Translations under genes and position numbers: made by a program | Part shown: in pieces, positions 13,105 through 20,273 of the stretch | Position numbering within the stretch: the stretch's first letter is position 1 | Layout of the letters: the number at the start of each line of letters is the position of its first letter | Notes under the pieces: generated by a model | Databases searched by the model: none | The model's input: only the letters and a program-made list of their open reading frames with translations | What the model was told of the DNA's origin: nothing | Assembly: GCA_036821485.1 (NCBI GenBank) | Contig: DAISJM010000036.1 | Span: 1-31,525, forward strand | Length of the DNA stretch: 31,525 nucleotides | Reading direction: 5' to 3' | Origin: DAISJM01 sp036821485 | GTDB taxonomy: Bacteria > Verrucomicrobiota > Kiritimatiellia > CAIQIC01 > JAGNIJ01

Positions 13105-14832
13105 ATGCCTACTGAGAAGATAGATGGGGCTCAAGCGCTGGTTAAGTGTCTTGAACGTGAAGGTATTGAATACATGTTCGGGCTGTCCGGCGGTTCTGCC
13201 ATCCCAATATTTGATGCTTTGGTGACAACCAATACGAAGATCAAGTTTGTTCTGGTTCGCCATGAACAAGGTGCGGCTCATATGGCTGACGGCTATGCCC
13301 GGGCCACGGGGAAGCCGGCGTGCGTGCTGGTGACGAGCGGGCCCGGGGCGACCAACACGCTGACGGGTGTGATGACCGCGCACATGGACTCTGTGCCGAT
13401 GATCGTTGTGACCGGTCAGTCGGTGTCGTGGATGCTGGGCAAGGACGCTTTCCAAGAGGCGGACATCTTTGGCATCACGATGCCGGTGGTGAAGCACAGC
13501 TATCTGGTGAAGAAGACGAACGATATCCCGAGAATCGTGCGTGAAGCCTATCACATTGCGACGACGGGCCGGCCGGGGCCGGTGTTGATCGATCTGCCCA
13601 AGGATGTGAGTTCGGGGCCGTGCACGGTGGATCTATTCCAGGAAATGGATTTGCCGGGCTACAAGCCGTATCCGGCAAAGATCGACAAGGAGAAGATTGT
13701 CGAGATCGCAGAAGCGTTGAGCAAGTCGCGCAAGCCGGTGCTACTGGTGGGGCACGGCGTGATCATCTCTGACGCGTGTGCGCAGGTGAAGGCGCTGGCC
13801 GAGAAATTGGGCGCGCCTGTGGTGAATACGCTGCTGGGCAAGGGTGGATTCCCGGAGACGCACAAGTTGTCGCTTGGCATGCTGGGCATGCACGGGACGG
13901 CATATGCCACGAAGGCGGTGGTGGAGTGCGATCTGATCATGTCGATCGGTTCGCGCTTTGACGACCGGATCATCGGGCAGCCGGACAAGTTCTGCAAGAA
14001 TGCGACGAAGATACACATCGATGTGGATCCGTCTGAGATCGGCAAGATGATCAAGCCGGATATCCACGTCATTGGCGATGCACGGGCCGTGCTGGATGAA
14101 TTGAACAAGCACGTCACGCGGTTGGACACGCGGGAGTGGCTGGACCATCTGGAGGGCTACAAGAAGAAGTACGCTCTGCACTACAAGAAGCAGGGCGGGC
14201 TGAAGATGCAGCACATCATGGATGAGCTCTACAAGATGACCGGGGGCAAAGCCGTCGCGGTGACGGACGTGGGTCAGCACCAGATGTGGGCGGCGCAGTT
14301 CTGGAAGACGGACGGCCGTCATGATTGGCTGAGTTCCGGCGGCGCAGGGACGATGGGCTACGGGTTCCCTGCGGCGATCGGCGCACAGTTGGGCCGACCC
14401 AAGGATCTTGTCGTGGTGTTCTGCGGTGACGGTGGGTTCCAGATGACGATGCCGGAGTTGGCGACGGCTTGTCTGCACAAGCTGCCGATCAAGATCATCG
14501 TGCTCAACAATCATTACCTGGGCATGGTGCGCCAGTGGCAGGAGCTGTTCTACGACGATCGCAAGAGCGGTGTGGATCTGGAGGGCAACCCGGACTTCGC
14601 CAAACTGGCCGAGGCCTACCAGAACGCCAAAGGGTTCACGTTGAAGCGGCCGGCGGATGTGAAGAAGATACTGGCCCGGGCGCTGGAGTACAACGACGGA
14701 CCGTGCGTGATCAACGCCGAGGTGGTGAAGACCGAGAACGTGTTCCCGATGATTCCGGCAGGCAGGCCGCTCGAGGACATGCTGGTGGAACCGCCGAAGG
14801 CACAGATGGAGAAACCGACCGGTTCGACATGA
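13105..14832 (+). CDS. ilvB: Acetolactate synthase, large (catalytic) subunit
   Basis: This 575-residue thiamine-diphosphate enzyme forms acetolactate or acetohydroxybutyrate, the first committed step to branched-chain amino acids. The N-terminal domain carries the catalytic Glu in FVLVRHEQGAAHMADGYAR. The central FAD-binding domain is about 190-330. The C-terminal domain has the ThDP motif starting GDGGFQMTMPELATA and ending NNHYLGMVRQWQ. Length is normal. The ATG is set by AAAGGTGG just upstream. The first roughly 70 codons are less GC-rich than the rest, continuing the AT-rich upstream stretch. ilvN follows 31 bases later. Confidence 0.96.
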   Translation: MPTEKIDGAQALVKCLEREGIEYMFGLSGGSAIPIFDALVTTNTKIKFVLVRHEQGAAHMADGYARATGKPACVLVTSGPGATNTLTGVMTAHMDSVPMIVVTGQSVSWMLGKDAFQEADIFGITMPVVKHSYLVKKTNDIPRIVREAYHIATTGRPGPVLIDLPKDVSSGPCTVDLFQEMDLPGYKPYPAKIDKEKIVEIAEALSKSRKPVLLVGHGVIISDACAQVKALAEKLGAPVVNTLLGKGGFPETHKLSLGMLGMHGTAYATKAVVECDLIMSIGSRFDDRIIGQPDKFCKNATKIHIDVDPSEIGKMIKPDIHVIGDARAVLDELNKHVTRLDTREWLDHLEGYKKKYALHYKKQGGLKMQHIMDELYKMTGGKAVAVTDVGQHQMWAAQFWKTDGRHDWLSSGGAGTMGYGFPAAIGAQLGRPKDLVVVFCGDGGFQMTMPELATACLHKLPIKIIVLNNHYLGMVRQWQELFYDDRKSGVDLEGNPDFAKLAEAYQNAKGFTLKRPADVKKILARALEYNDGPCVINAEVVKTENVFPMIPAGRPLEDMLVEPPKAQMEKPTGST

Positions 14833-14863
14833 GTCGCTCGAGAGAATGGATGAAGGTGACACT

Positions 14864-15361
14864 ATGAATGGAAATGATACTCATACGCTAAGCGTCTTCG
14901 TGGCGAACAAGCCCGGTGTGCTCGCGCGCATTGCCCAGGTGTTCGCGCGCCGCGGATTCAACATCGATTCGCTGGTTGTGTCCTCCACGATGGAGGGCAA
15001 CTTCTCCAGAATGACGATTACCGCAAAGGGCGAAGCTTCGGGGCTCCAGCAGGTGATCGAGGCGCTGAGGAAGCTGATCGATGTTGTGCATTGCGTGGAC
15101 CACACGGGCGAGGATGTCGTGGTTCGGGAAATGGCATTGGTCAAAGCCAAGGTCACGCCGGAAGAACGCACCGAGGCGCTACAGATTGCGGATCATTTCG
15201 CGGCGAAGACCGTGGATTTGACCGAGTCATCCATGATTCTCATGGTGACCGGCAACACGGACAAGCTCGACGCGATGATCAAGCTGATGGGCAAGTTCAA
15301 GCTCATCGAGCTGGTTCGCACGGGCAAGGTCGTCATGGCCCGTGGTGACGAAGAGACGTAG
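14864..15361 (+). CDS. ilvN: Acetolactate synthase, small (regulatory) subunit
   Basis: This 165-residue protein has an N-terminal ACT domain (HTLSVFVANKPGVLARIAQVFARRGFNIDSLVV) that binds valine for feedback control. The C-terminal ALS-activating domain (about 80-160) includes RTGKVVMARG at the end. It associates with IlvB in the cytoplasm. I prefer the ATG at 14864, since GAAGGTG lies 5 bases upstream; the in-frame ATG at 14846 lacks a ribosome site. A heptamer array begins 3 bases after the stop. Confidence 0.94.
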   Translation: MNGNDTHTLSVFVANKPGVLARIAQVFARRGFNIDSLVVSSTMEGNFSRMTITAKGEASGLQQVIEALRKLIDVVHCVDHTGEDVVVREMALVKAKVTPEERTEALQIADHFAAKTVDLTESSMILMVTGNTDKLDAMIKLMGKFKLIELVRTGKVVMARGDEET

Positions 15362-15364
15362 TCA

Positions 15365-15399
15365 AAGTTCCAAGTTACAGGTTCCAGGTTCCAAGTTGG
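15365..15399 (+). repeat. Heptamer array B (consensus ARGTTCC), copy 1
   Basis: Five consecutive 7-base units follow the ilvN stop: AAGTTCC, AAGTTAC, AGGTTCC, AGGTTCC, AAGTTGG. The same unit family recurs inside ileS (30416-30450) and, inverted, at 28261-28281. It directly precedes a small hairpin. Confidence 0.75.
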
Positions 15400-15401
15400 C
15401 G

Positions 15402-15426
15402 CAAGCTGGCTTGGAGCTTGGCTTTT
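15402..15426 (+). terminator. Possible ilvBN terminator
   Basis: A perfect 6-bp stem CAAGCT/AGCTTG with a 7-base loop (15402-15420) is followed two bases later by TTTT. The stem is short and the T-run small, so strength is doubtful. Its position between ilvN and the separate leuC promoter fits. Confidence 0.35.
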
Positions 15427-15455
15427 GTGACGTGGAATCGGAACCGGAAAGCCCA

Positions 15456-15484
15456 TTGACCCTGCTGCCCTGCGCGCCTATATT
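15456..15484 (+). promoter_or_regulatory. leuC promoter predicting a (near-)leaderless transcript
   Basis: TTGACC (15456-15461), a 17-base spacer and TATATT (15479-15484) form a good housekeeping promoter. Transcription should begin near 15491, only 0-3 bases before the leuC ATG at 15494. No ribosome site is present, consistent with leaderless translation. Confidence 0.6.
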
Positions 15485-15493
15485 CTCCCTGCC

Positions 15494-16894
15494 ATGAATA
15501 AGACACTTTTCGAGAAAATCTGGGATCGGCACGTTGTAACAACGCTGTCCGACGGGTCTGTCCTGCTGTATATCGACCGGCAACTGGTGCATGAAGTGAC
15601 CAGCCCGCAGGCCTTCGAGGGGCTGCGGCTGACGGGCCGCAAGGTGCGGCGTCCCGACCTGACTTTTGCGACCATGGATCACAACATCCCGACGGACAAT
15701 CAGGGTGTCATCCGCGATCCGATCTCGAAGGCCTCCGTGGAGGCGTTGGAGAAGAATTGCGCCGAGTTCGGCGTGACGCTGTACGGCCTGAATCACGACA
15801 AGAACGGCGTGGTTCACATCATTGGCCCTGAACTGGGTCTGACCCTGCCGGGCACAACGATTGTCTGCGGCGATTCGCATACCGCCACGCATGGCGCGTT
15901 TGGTGCGCTTGCGTTCGGCATCGGCACGTCCGAAGTCGAACACGTGCTGGCCACACAGACGCTGCGTCAGAAGAAGCCGAAGACGTTCAAGGTGGAGTAC
16001 ACCGGTCGTCTGCCGAAGGGCGTGACATCCAAGGATATGGTGCTGAAGCTGATCGGTATGATCGGCACAGCCGGCGGCACAGGCTACGTCATCGAGTATT
16101 GCGGCGAGGCCGTGCAGGGCCTGTCGATGGAAGCGCGGATGACCATCTGCAACATGACCATCGAGGCTGGGGCGCGCGCGGGCATGATTGCACCGGACGA
16201 GGTTACGTTCAACTACGTCGCTTCGGGTGAACGACCGTTCGCGCCGGGGCCGTGGGATATCGAGAAGTCGATTGAGTACTGGAAGACGCTGCCCAGCGAT
16301 CCGGGTGCGAAGTATGATCGGGAATTGAAGATTGATGCATCGCAGATCGCTCCGCAAGTAACTTGGGGGACCAGCCCCGGCATGGTGATCGACGTCAATG
16401 CGCCGGTGCCGGATCCAGAGAAGGTTCCGGGCTACAGCCGGAAGGATGCCGAGCAGGCGCTGGCCTACATGGGGTTGGAGCCCGGTGTCCGCATGACCGA
16501 CGTGAAACTGGACGTCGTGTTCATCGGCAGTTGCACCAACGGCCGTATCGAAGATCTGCGTCGGGCGGCAGCCATCATGGATGGCCGCAAAGTCGCTGCG
16601 GGAGTCAAGGTGCTGGTGGTGCCCGGGTCCGCCCAAGTGCGGAAGCAGGCAATGGCGGAGGGCTTGGACAAGGTGTTCCTCAACGCGGGTGCCGAGTGGC
16701 GTTTCGCGGGATGCAGCATGTGTCTGGGCATGAACCCGGATCAGCTGAAGCCCCAAGAGCGCTGCGCAGCGACTTCGAATCGAAACTTCGAGGGTCGCAT
16801 GGGCAAGGGCGGTCGCACGCATCTGTGCAGCCCGGAAATGGCGGCATGGGCGGCGGTCGAAGGGCACTTCGTGGATATCAGGACAAGGGTGTAA
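15494..16894 (+). CDS. leuC: 3-isopropylmalate dehydratase, large subunit
   Basis: This 466-residue aconitase-family subunit has exactly the classical bacterial LeuC length. It isomerises 2- to 3-isopropylmalate in leucine synthesis with LeuD. Cluster-binding cysteines are visible in IGSCTNGR and in the CSMC pair of FAGCSMCLGMN. N-terminal family motifs include LFEKIWDRHVV and DHNIPT, and GDSHTATHGAFGALAFGIGTSEVEHVLATQ is diagnostic. The start follows a promoter so closely that the transcript probably has no leader. leuD begins one base after the stop codon. Confidence 0.96.
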   Translation: MNKTLFEKIWDRHVVTTLSDGSVLLYIDRQLVHEVTSPQAFEGLRLTGRKVRRPDLTFATMDHNIPTDNQGVIRDPISKASVEALEKNCAEFGVTLYGLNHDKNGVVHIIGPELGLTLPGTTIVCGDSHTATHGAFGALAFGIGTSEVEHVLATQTLRQKKPKTFKVEYTGRLPKGVTSKDMVLKLIGMIGTAGGTGYVIEYCGEAVQGLSMEARMTICNMTIEAGARAGMIAPDEVTFNYVASGERPFAPGPWDIEKSIEYWKTLPSDPGAKYDRELKIDASQIAPQVTWGTSPGMVIDVNAPVPDPEKVPGYSRKDAEQALAYMGLEPGVRMTDVKLDVVFIGSCTNGRIEDLRRAAAIMDGRKVAAGVKVLVVPGSAQVRKQAMAEGLDKVFLNAGAEWRFAGCSMCLGMNPDQLKPQERCAATSNRNFEGRMGKGGRTHLCSPEMAAWAAVEGHFVDIRTRV

Positions 16895-16895
16895 T

Positions 16896-17543
16896 ATGGA
16901 AGCCTTCAAAACACATCGCGGGTTGCTGGCGACGTTGGATAACGCCAACGTCGATACGGATCAAATTATTCCGAAGCAGTTCCTGAAGTCGATCAAGCGG
17001 ACCGGCTTCGGCGAGTCGCTTTTCTTTGATTGGCGATATCTGGTTGATGGCAAGCCGGACCCGGCGTTTCGGCTGAACGCGCCGCGTTTCAAGGGCGCCT
17101 CGATTTTGGTCGTGCGCAACAACTTTGGTTGCGGTTCGAGTCGCGAGCATGCGGTGTGGGCGGTGATGCAGTATGGGTTCAAGGCAGTGATCGCTCCGTG
17201 GGTGGACCGGGACGGTACGCGGGTTCCGGGGTTCGCCGACATTTTCCGCAATAACAGTCGCCAGAACGGCTTGCTGACGATCGAGCTGTCCGAGGCCGAG
17301 GTTGAGGCGATCTTCCAGGCGGTGGATCGATTCCCGGGCCTGGAGGCCACGATCGATCTAGATGAGCAGCGCGTGGTGCTGCATCTCTCGGAAGCCGAAG
17401 AGGCGTTCCATTTTGATATCGATCCGGGCGTCAAGGAACACCTGGTGCGCGGTCTCGATGAGATTGGCCTGACGCTTCAGCATGAAGCGAAAGTGGCGGC
17501 CTTTGAGCGGACCCACGACATACAGATGCCGCCACGCGGCTAG
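16896..17543 (+). CDS. leuD: 3-isopropylmalate dehydratase, small subunit
   Basis: This 215-residue swivel-domain partner of LeuC is slightly longer than E. coli LeuD (201). Family marks are NVDTDQIIPKQFLKSI near the N-terminus, the NFGCGSSREHAVWA substrate-binding loop, and FADIFRNNSRQNGLLTIEL. It is translationally linked to leuC, with its ATG starting one base past the leuC stop and an AAGGGTG ribosome site inside the leuC 3' end. leuA, leuB and ilvC are not in this window. Confidence 0.96.
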   Translation: MEAFKTHRGLLATLDNANVDTDQIIPKQFLKSIKRTGFGESLFFDWRYLVDGKPDPAFRLNAPRFKGASILVVRNNFGCGSSREHAVWAVMQYGFKAVIAPWVDRDGTRVPGFADIFRNNSRQNGLLTIELSEAEVEAIFQAVDRFPGLEATIDLDEQRVVLHLSEAEEAFHFDIDPGVKEHLVRGLDEIGLTLQHEAKVAAFERTHDIQMPPRG

Positions 17544-17566
17544 ACAAGCTTTCTGAAGGGGCGTTC

Positions 17567-18333
17567 ATGCTCCAGCAAACTTTCATTCACCTGCCGGGTG
17601 TGGGCGAGGTGAATGAACAGCGTCTCTGGCGAGCTGGTGTCAGATCATGGCAGGACTTTGTTGCCGGCCACGAAGCCGGCAAGTTCCGCGGTCGTCGCAT
17701 TGAGCGTGCCATTGCCCAGGTACAGGAATCGATTGTGCGCTACGCACAAAGCGAGTGGTCCTTCTTCGACGGGGTCATACCGTCTCCTCACAAGTGGCGT
17801 GCGTTTGCCGATCTTGGGAAGAGCGCGCTCTACGTGGATATCGAGACCACGGGCATGGGGGCGCGGATGACATCACCGTCATCGGCCTCTACGATGGCCG
17901 CGAGGTGCGATCCTACGTCGCCGGCATCAATTTGGAAGAGGCCGTTGCACAGATTGAGGCCCATCCATTGGTGGTGACGTTCAATGGCGCGCAGTTCGAC
18001 ATGCCCATCATCCGGCGGCATTTTGGACGGGCATCGTTTAATCACGTTCATGTCGACTTGCGGTTCCCGTTGCGGAGGTTGGGCTACCAGGGCGGACTGA
18101 AGAAGATCGAGGACATGTTTGGGATTCAGCGCTCCTCCCGCACGAGGGGGCTCGATGGGTGGGATGCCGTGAGGCTCTGGCATGAATACCAGCGTGGCTC
18201 GCGTGGAGCGCTCGAAGTACTCGTTGAATACAACCGCGAGGATATCTGTAACCTTGAGCCTTTGATGCGATTCGTGTTTGATGAGATGAAGAAACGGAGC
18301 GGTATCGACTCGTCGGTCGACGCAAAGCCATGA
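17567..18333 (+). pseudogene. YprB-type RNase H-like 3'-5' exonuclease, split by a -1 frameshift at a G-run
   Basis: Two reading frames together encode one 255-residue exonuclease-like protein. Frame 1 (from ATG 17567) gives a helix-hairpin-helix-like start (IHLPGVGEVNEQRLWRAGV) and ends with motif Exo I, YVDIETTGMG (D91, E93). Frame 2 continues with DDITVIGLYDGREV, motif Exo II (VTFNGAQFDMPII) and Exo III (YNREDICNLEPL). All DEDD residues are present if the frames join at the five-G run 17857-17861; one extra G restores the frame. This may be a sequencing or assembly slip, a recent mutation, or ribosomal slippage. Without joining, the frame-1 product stops at 17977 and lacks two of three catalytic motifs. 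The 3' end overlaps the glycosyltransferase by an ATGA. Confidence 0.78.
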
Positions 18334-19460
18334 AGATTGCCTTCATCAAACAGAAATACGTGCCGTTTGGCGGTGGCGAAGGCTACCTCGAGAACCTGAT
18401 GACCGCGTGTGTGAAGCGCGGGCATGACGTTCACTTGATCACGACCAAGTGGCCGGGTGAGGAATTGAAGCCGGTCACCTGCCGCGTTGTGCCCATGATC
18501 AAGCTGACGCGGGCGACGCGCATGAGATCCTTCTCGAAGGCGGCTGCCGCGGCGGTACGGGCAGGGGACTACGATGTGTCGTTCAGCCTTGATCGCACGG
18601 AACACCAGGATATCTGGCGCGCGGGCGAGGGTGTTCACGGCGTGTGGCTGGATCGCAGGCTACTGTTCGAGCCGGGGTGGAAGGTTCAACTGGCTAAGTG
18701 GTCATCGGGCCAGCGCGCGATTCTCGACCTCGAGCGCCGTTGCGTGAGCGGCTCCGTGAGGATCATCGCCAACTCGCGCATGGTACAGGACGATCTGGCT
18801 GCTGCCTATGGAGTCGGGCCGGAGAAGGTCGTCCTGATTCCCAATGGGATTGACCTGCGGAGATTCAACCCGCAGAACCGGGCATCGGATCGGGCCGCGA
18901 TACGCACAGAACTCGGGCTCAGCGAATCGGAGAAGATCATTCTCTTCGTCGGCAGCAACTTTCTGAGGAAGGGAGTCCGGGAGACCATTCAGGCCCTGAC
19001 GCGGGTGAAGGACGCGGTGCTTGTCGTGCTTGGACGGGATGATTCCAAACCCTGGCGCCAGTTTGCAGAGAACTGTGGGGTCGCGGATCGTGTTCGCTTT
19101 CCGGGGACGCGCAAGGATATCCCACGCCTTTACCGTGCGGCGGATGTGACGGCGTTTGCGACGTGGTTTGACTCCTTCGGCTTTGTAGGAATTGAGTCGA
19201 TGGCGTGCGGCACGCCTTTGGTGACAACGGGCTATAGCGGAGTCTCACAGGTCATTGTCCCGGGGGTAAATGGGGAACTTGTTTCGCGGCCGGATGCGTT
19301 GGATGAACTTGCCGCAGCGTTGGAGAAGCAGCTATCGCGTCATATCGATGAAGCCGAGGCGGCCAGAATATCCGGGACGGTCGTGGACTACTCTCTGGAG
19401 CTTAACGTCGATCGAACAGCGCAGCTCATCGAATCGGTCGGTCAATCCCACTCGAAGTAA
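18330..19460 (+). CDS. GT4-family (WaaG-like) glycosyltransferase
   Basis: This 376-residue GT-B glycosyltransferase resembles WaaG/RfaG, which adds a hexose to the heptose of LPS core at the inner membrane face. The N-terminal domain starts KIAFIKQKYVPFGGGEGYLENLM, with the acceptor-side glycine loop. The nucleotide-sugar domain shows VGSNFLRKGVRETIQAL, the RVRFPGTRKDIPRLYRAADV segment, and the C-terminal motif DSFGFVGIESMACGTPLVTT, where the first acidic residue of the E-x7-E pair is Asp. The ATG overlaps the exonuclease stop. The last 19 bases overlap the convergent phosphopantetheinyl transferase gene. Sugar donor and acceptor cannot be read from sequence. Confidence 0.87.
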   Translation: MKIAFIKQKYVPFGGGEGYLENLMTACVKRGHDVHLITTKWPGEELKPVTCRVVPMIKLTRATRMRSFSKAAAAAVRAGDYDVSFSLDRTEHQDIWRAGEGVHGVWLDRRLLFEPGWKVQLAKWSSGQRAILDLERRCVSGSVRIIANSRMVQDDLAAAYGVGPEKVVLIPNGIDLRRFNPQNRASDRAAIRTELGLSESEKIILFVGSNFLRKGVRETIQALTRVKDAVLVVLGRDDSKPWRQFAENCGVADRVRFPGTRKDIPRLYRAADVTAFATWFDSFGFVGIESMACGTPLVTTGYSGVSQVIVPGVNGELVSRPDALDELAAALEKQLSRHIDEAEAARISGTVVDYSLELNVDRTAQLIESVGQSHSK

Positions 19461-20176
19461 CGAAGCCTTGGCTTGCCGACTGGTGTGGCGATGGCGGCGA
19501 CGAAATCCTCCGGGGCCTCGAGCTCTGCAACGTACCACTTGGTCTTGCACGACGGATCGTGGACTTCCTCGAAACCCCGGCCGATCTGGACGGAAAAAGA
19601 AGGCAGTCCCAGCGCGATGCCAGTTCCGATGCCTTTCAGATAGGCCTCCTTGCGAACCCAGAAATGATAGAACGCGCCGGGTTGTTTGTTCTCTGGCAGG
19701 CGATGGAGTTGGTGAACTTCGCGCTCGGACAGGAAACGCGAGGCGAGGCTTTTCCATTCCGGCAGATCCCGGATGGCCTCGACATCGACGCCGACCGGCG
19801 CGTCTCGGGCGATGGCGAGGAGCGCGGTGTCCCCGGTGTGCGAAAGGTTAAAGTGGATTCCGCGATTGGTCGGGTCTTGGATGAAAGGTTTTCCGGCCTT
19901 CTCCGTGCCGATCACGATCTCACGGGGCCCGATGTCGAGATACAGCGCGAGGATGGAGCGGGTGGCGGCGTGCGCGCAGATGTGACGGCGGCGAAGCGGG
20001 GGGGAGGCAAAGCGCAGCGCGCGCTCCGTCTCGTCCGGCGACAGAAGCTTCTGCATATCGCGCAGTTCATCGACGGGGACATTCAGGCTGATTGTCCAGA
20101 CGTGGATCTCGTGTTCACGCAGAGGGGGTGGCGTAGCGTGTTCCGTGCGGTTCTTCTTGTGCGGGCAGGCGCTCAT
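19442..20176 (-). CDS. Sfp-type 4'-phosphopantetheinyl transferase
   Basis: This 244-residue two-domain PPTase moves phosphopantetheine from CoA to a serine on carrier proteins. Visible motifs are HFNLSHTGD, the magnesium motif VGVDVEAIRD, and FYHFWVRKEAYLKGIGTG (the W-x-x-KEA-x-x-K core). The size is that of Sfp/HetI enzymes that serve secondary or lipid pathways, not AcpS. It is divergent from a gene containing an ACP domain, 97 bases away, which is the obvious client (its Ser636). The N-terminal 20 residues are Pro/His-rich and poorly conserved, so the true start may be a little downstream. Confidence 0.92.
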   Translation of the reverse strand: MSACPHKKNRTEHATPPPLREHEIHVWTISLNVPVDELRDMQKLLSPDETERALRFASPPLRRRHICAHAATRSILALYLDIGPREIVIGTEKAGKPFIQDPTNRGIHFNLSHTGDTALLAIARDAPVGVDVEAIRDLPEWKSLASRFLSEREVHQLHRLPENKQPGAFYHFWVRKEAYLKGIGTGIALGLPSFSVQIGRGFEEVHDPSCKTKWYVAELEAPEDFVAAIATPVGKPRLRYFEWD

Positions 20177-20205
20177 AGGTCAGATTGCCCGTCTTTGCCC
20201 GGCGC

Positions 20206-20235
20206 TCGACAATTGCAGCTCATTTCGCTTATTTT
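20206..20235 (+). promoter_or_regulatory. Candidate promoter for the acyl-AMP ligase fusion gene
   Basis: TCGACA (20206-20211, 5 of 6 to consensus), an 18-base spacer and TATTTT (20230-20235) lie in the 97-base divergent spacer. The transcript leader to ATG 20274 would be about 30 bases. Confidence 0.42.
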
Positions 20236-20273
20236 ACACGCCGCGTGGCTGGGCAAAACGATTTTCTGAGCAG

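Noticed and set aside
15362..16948. 528-codon open frame on the minus strand opposite leuC
   Set aside because: It is a shadow of leuC codon bias; no recognisable protein family.
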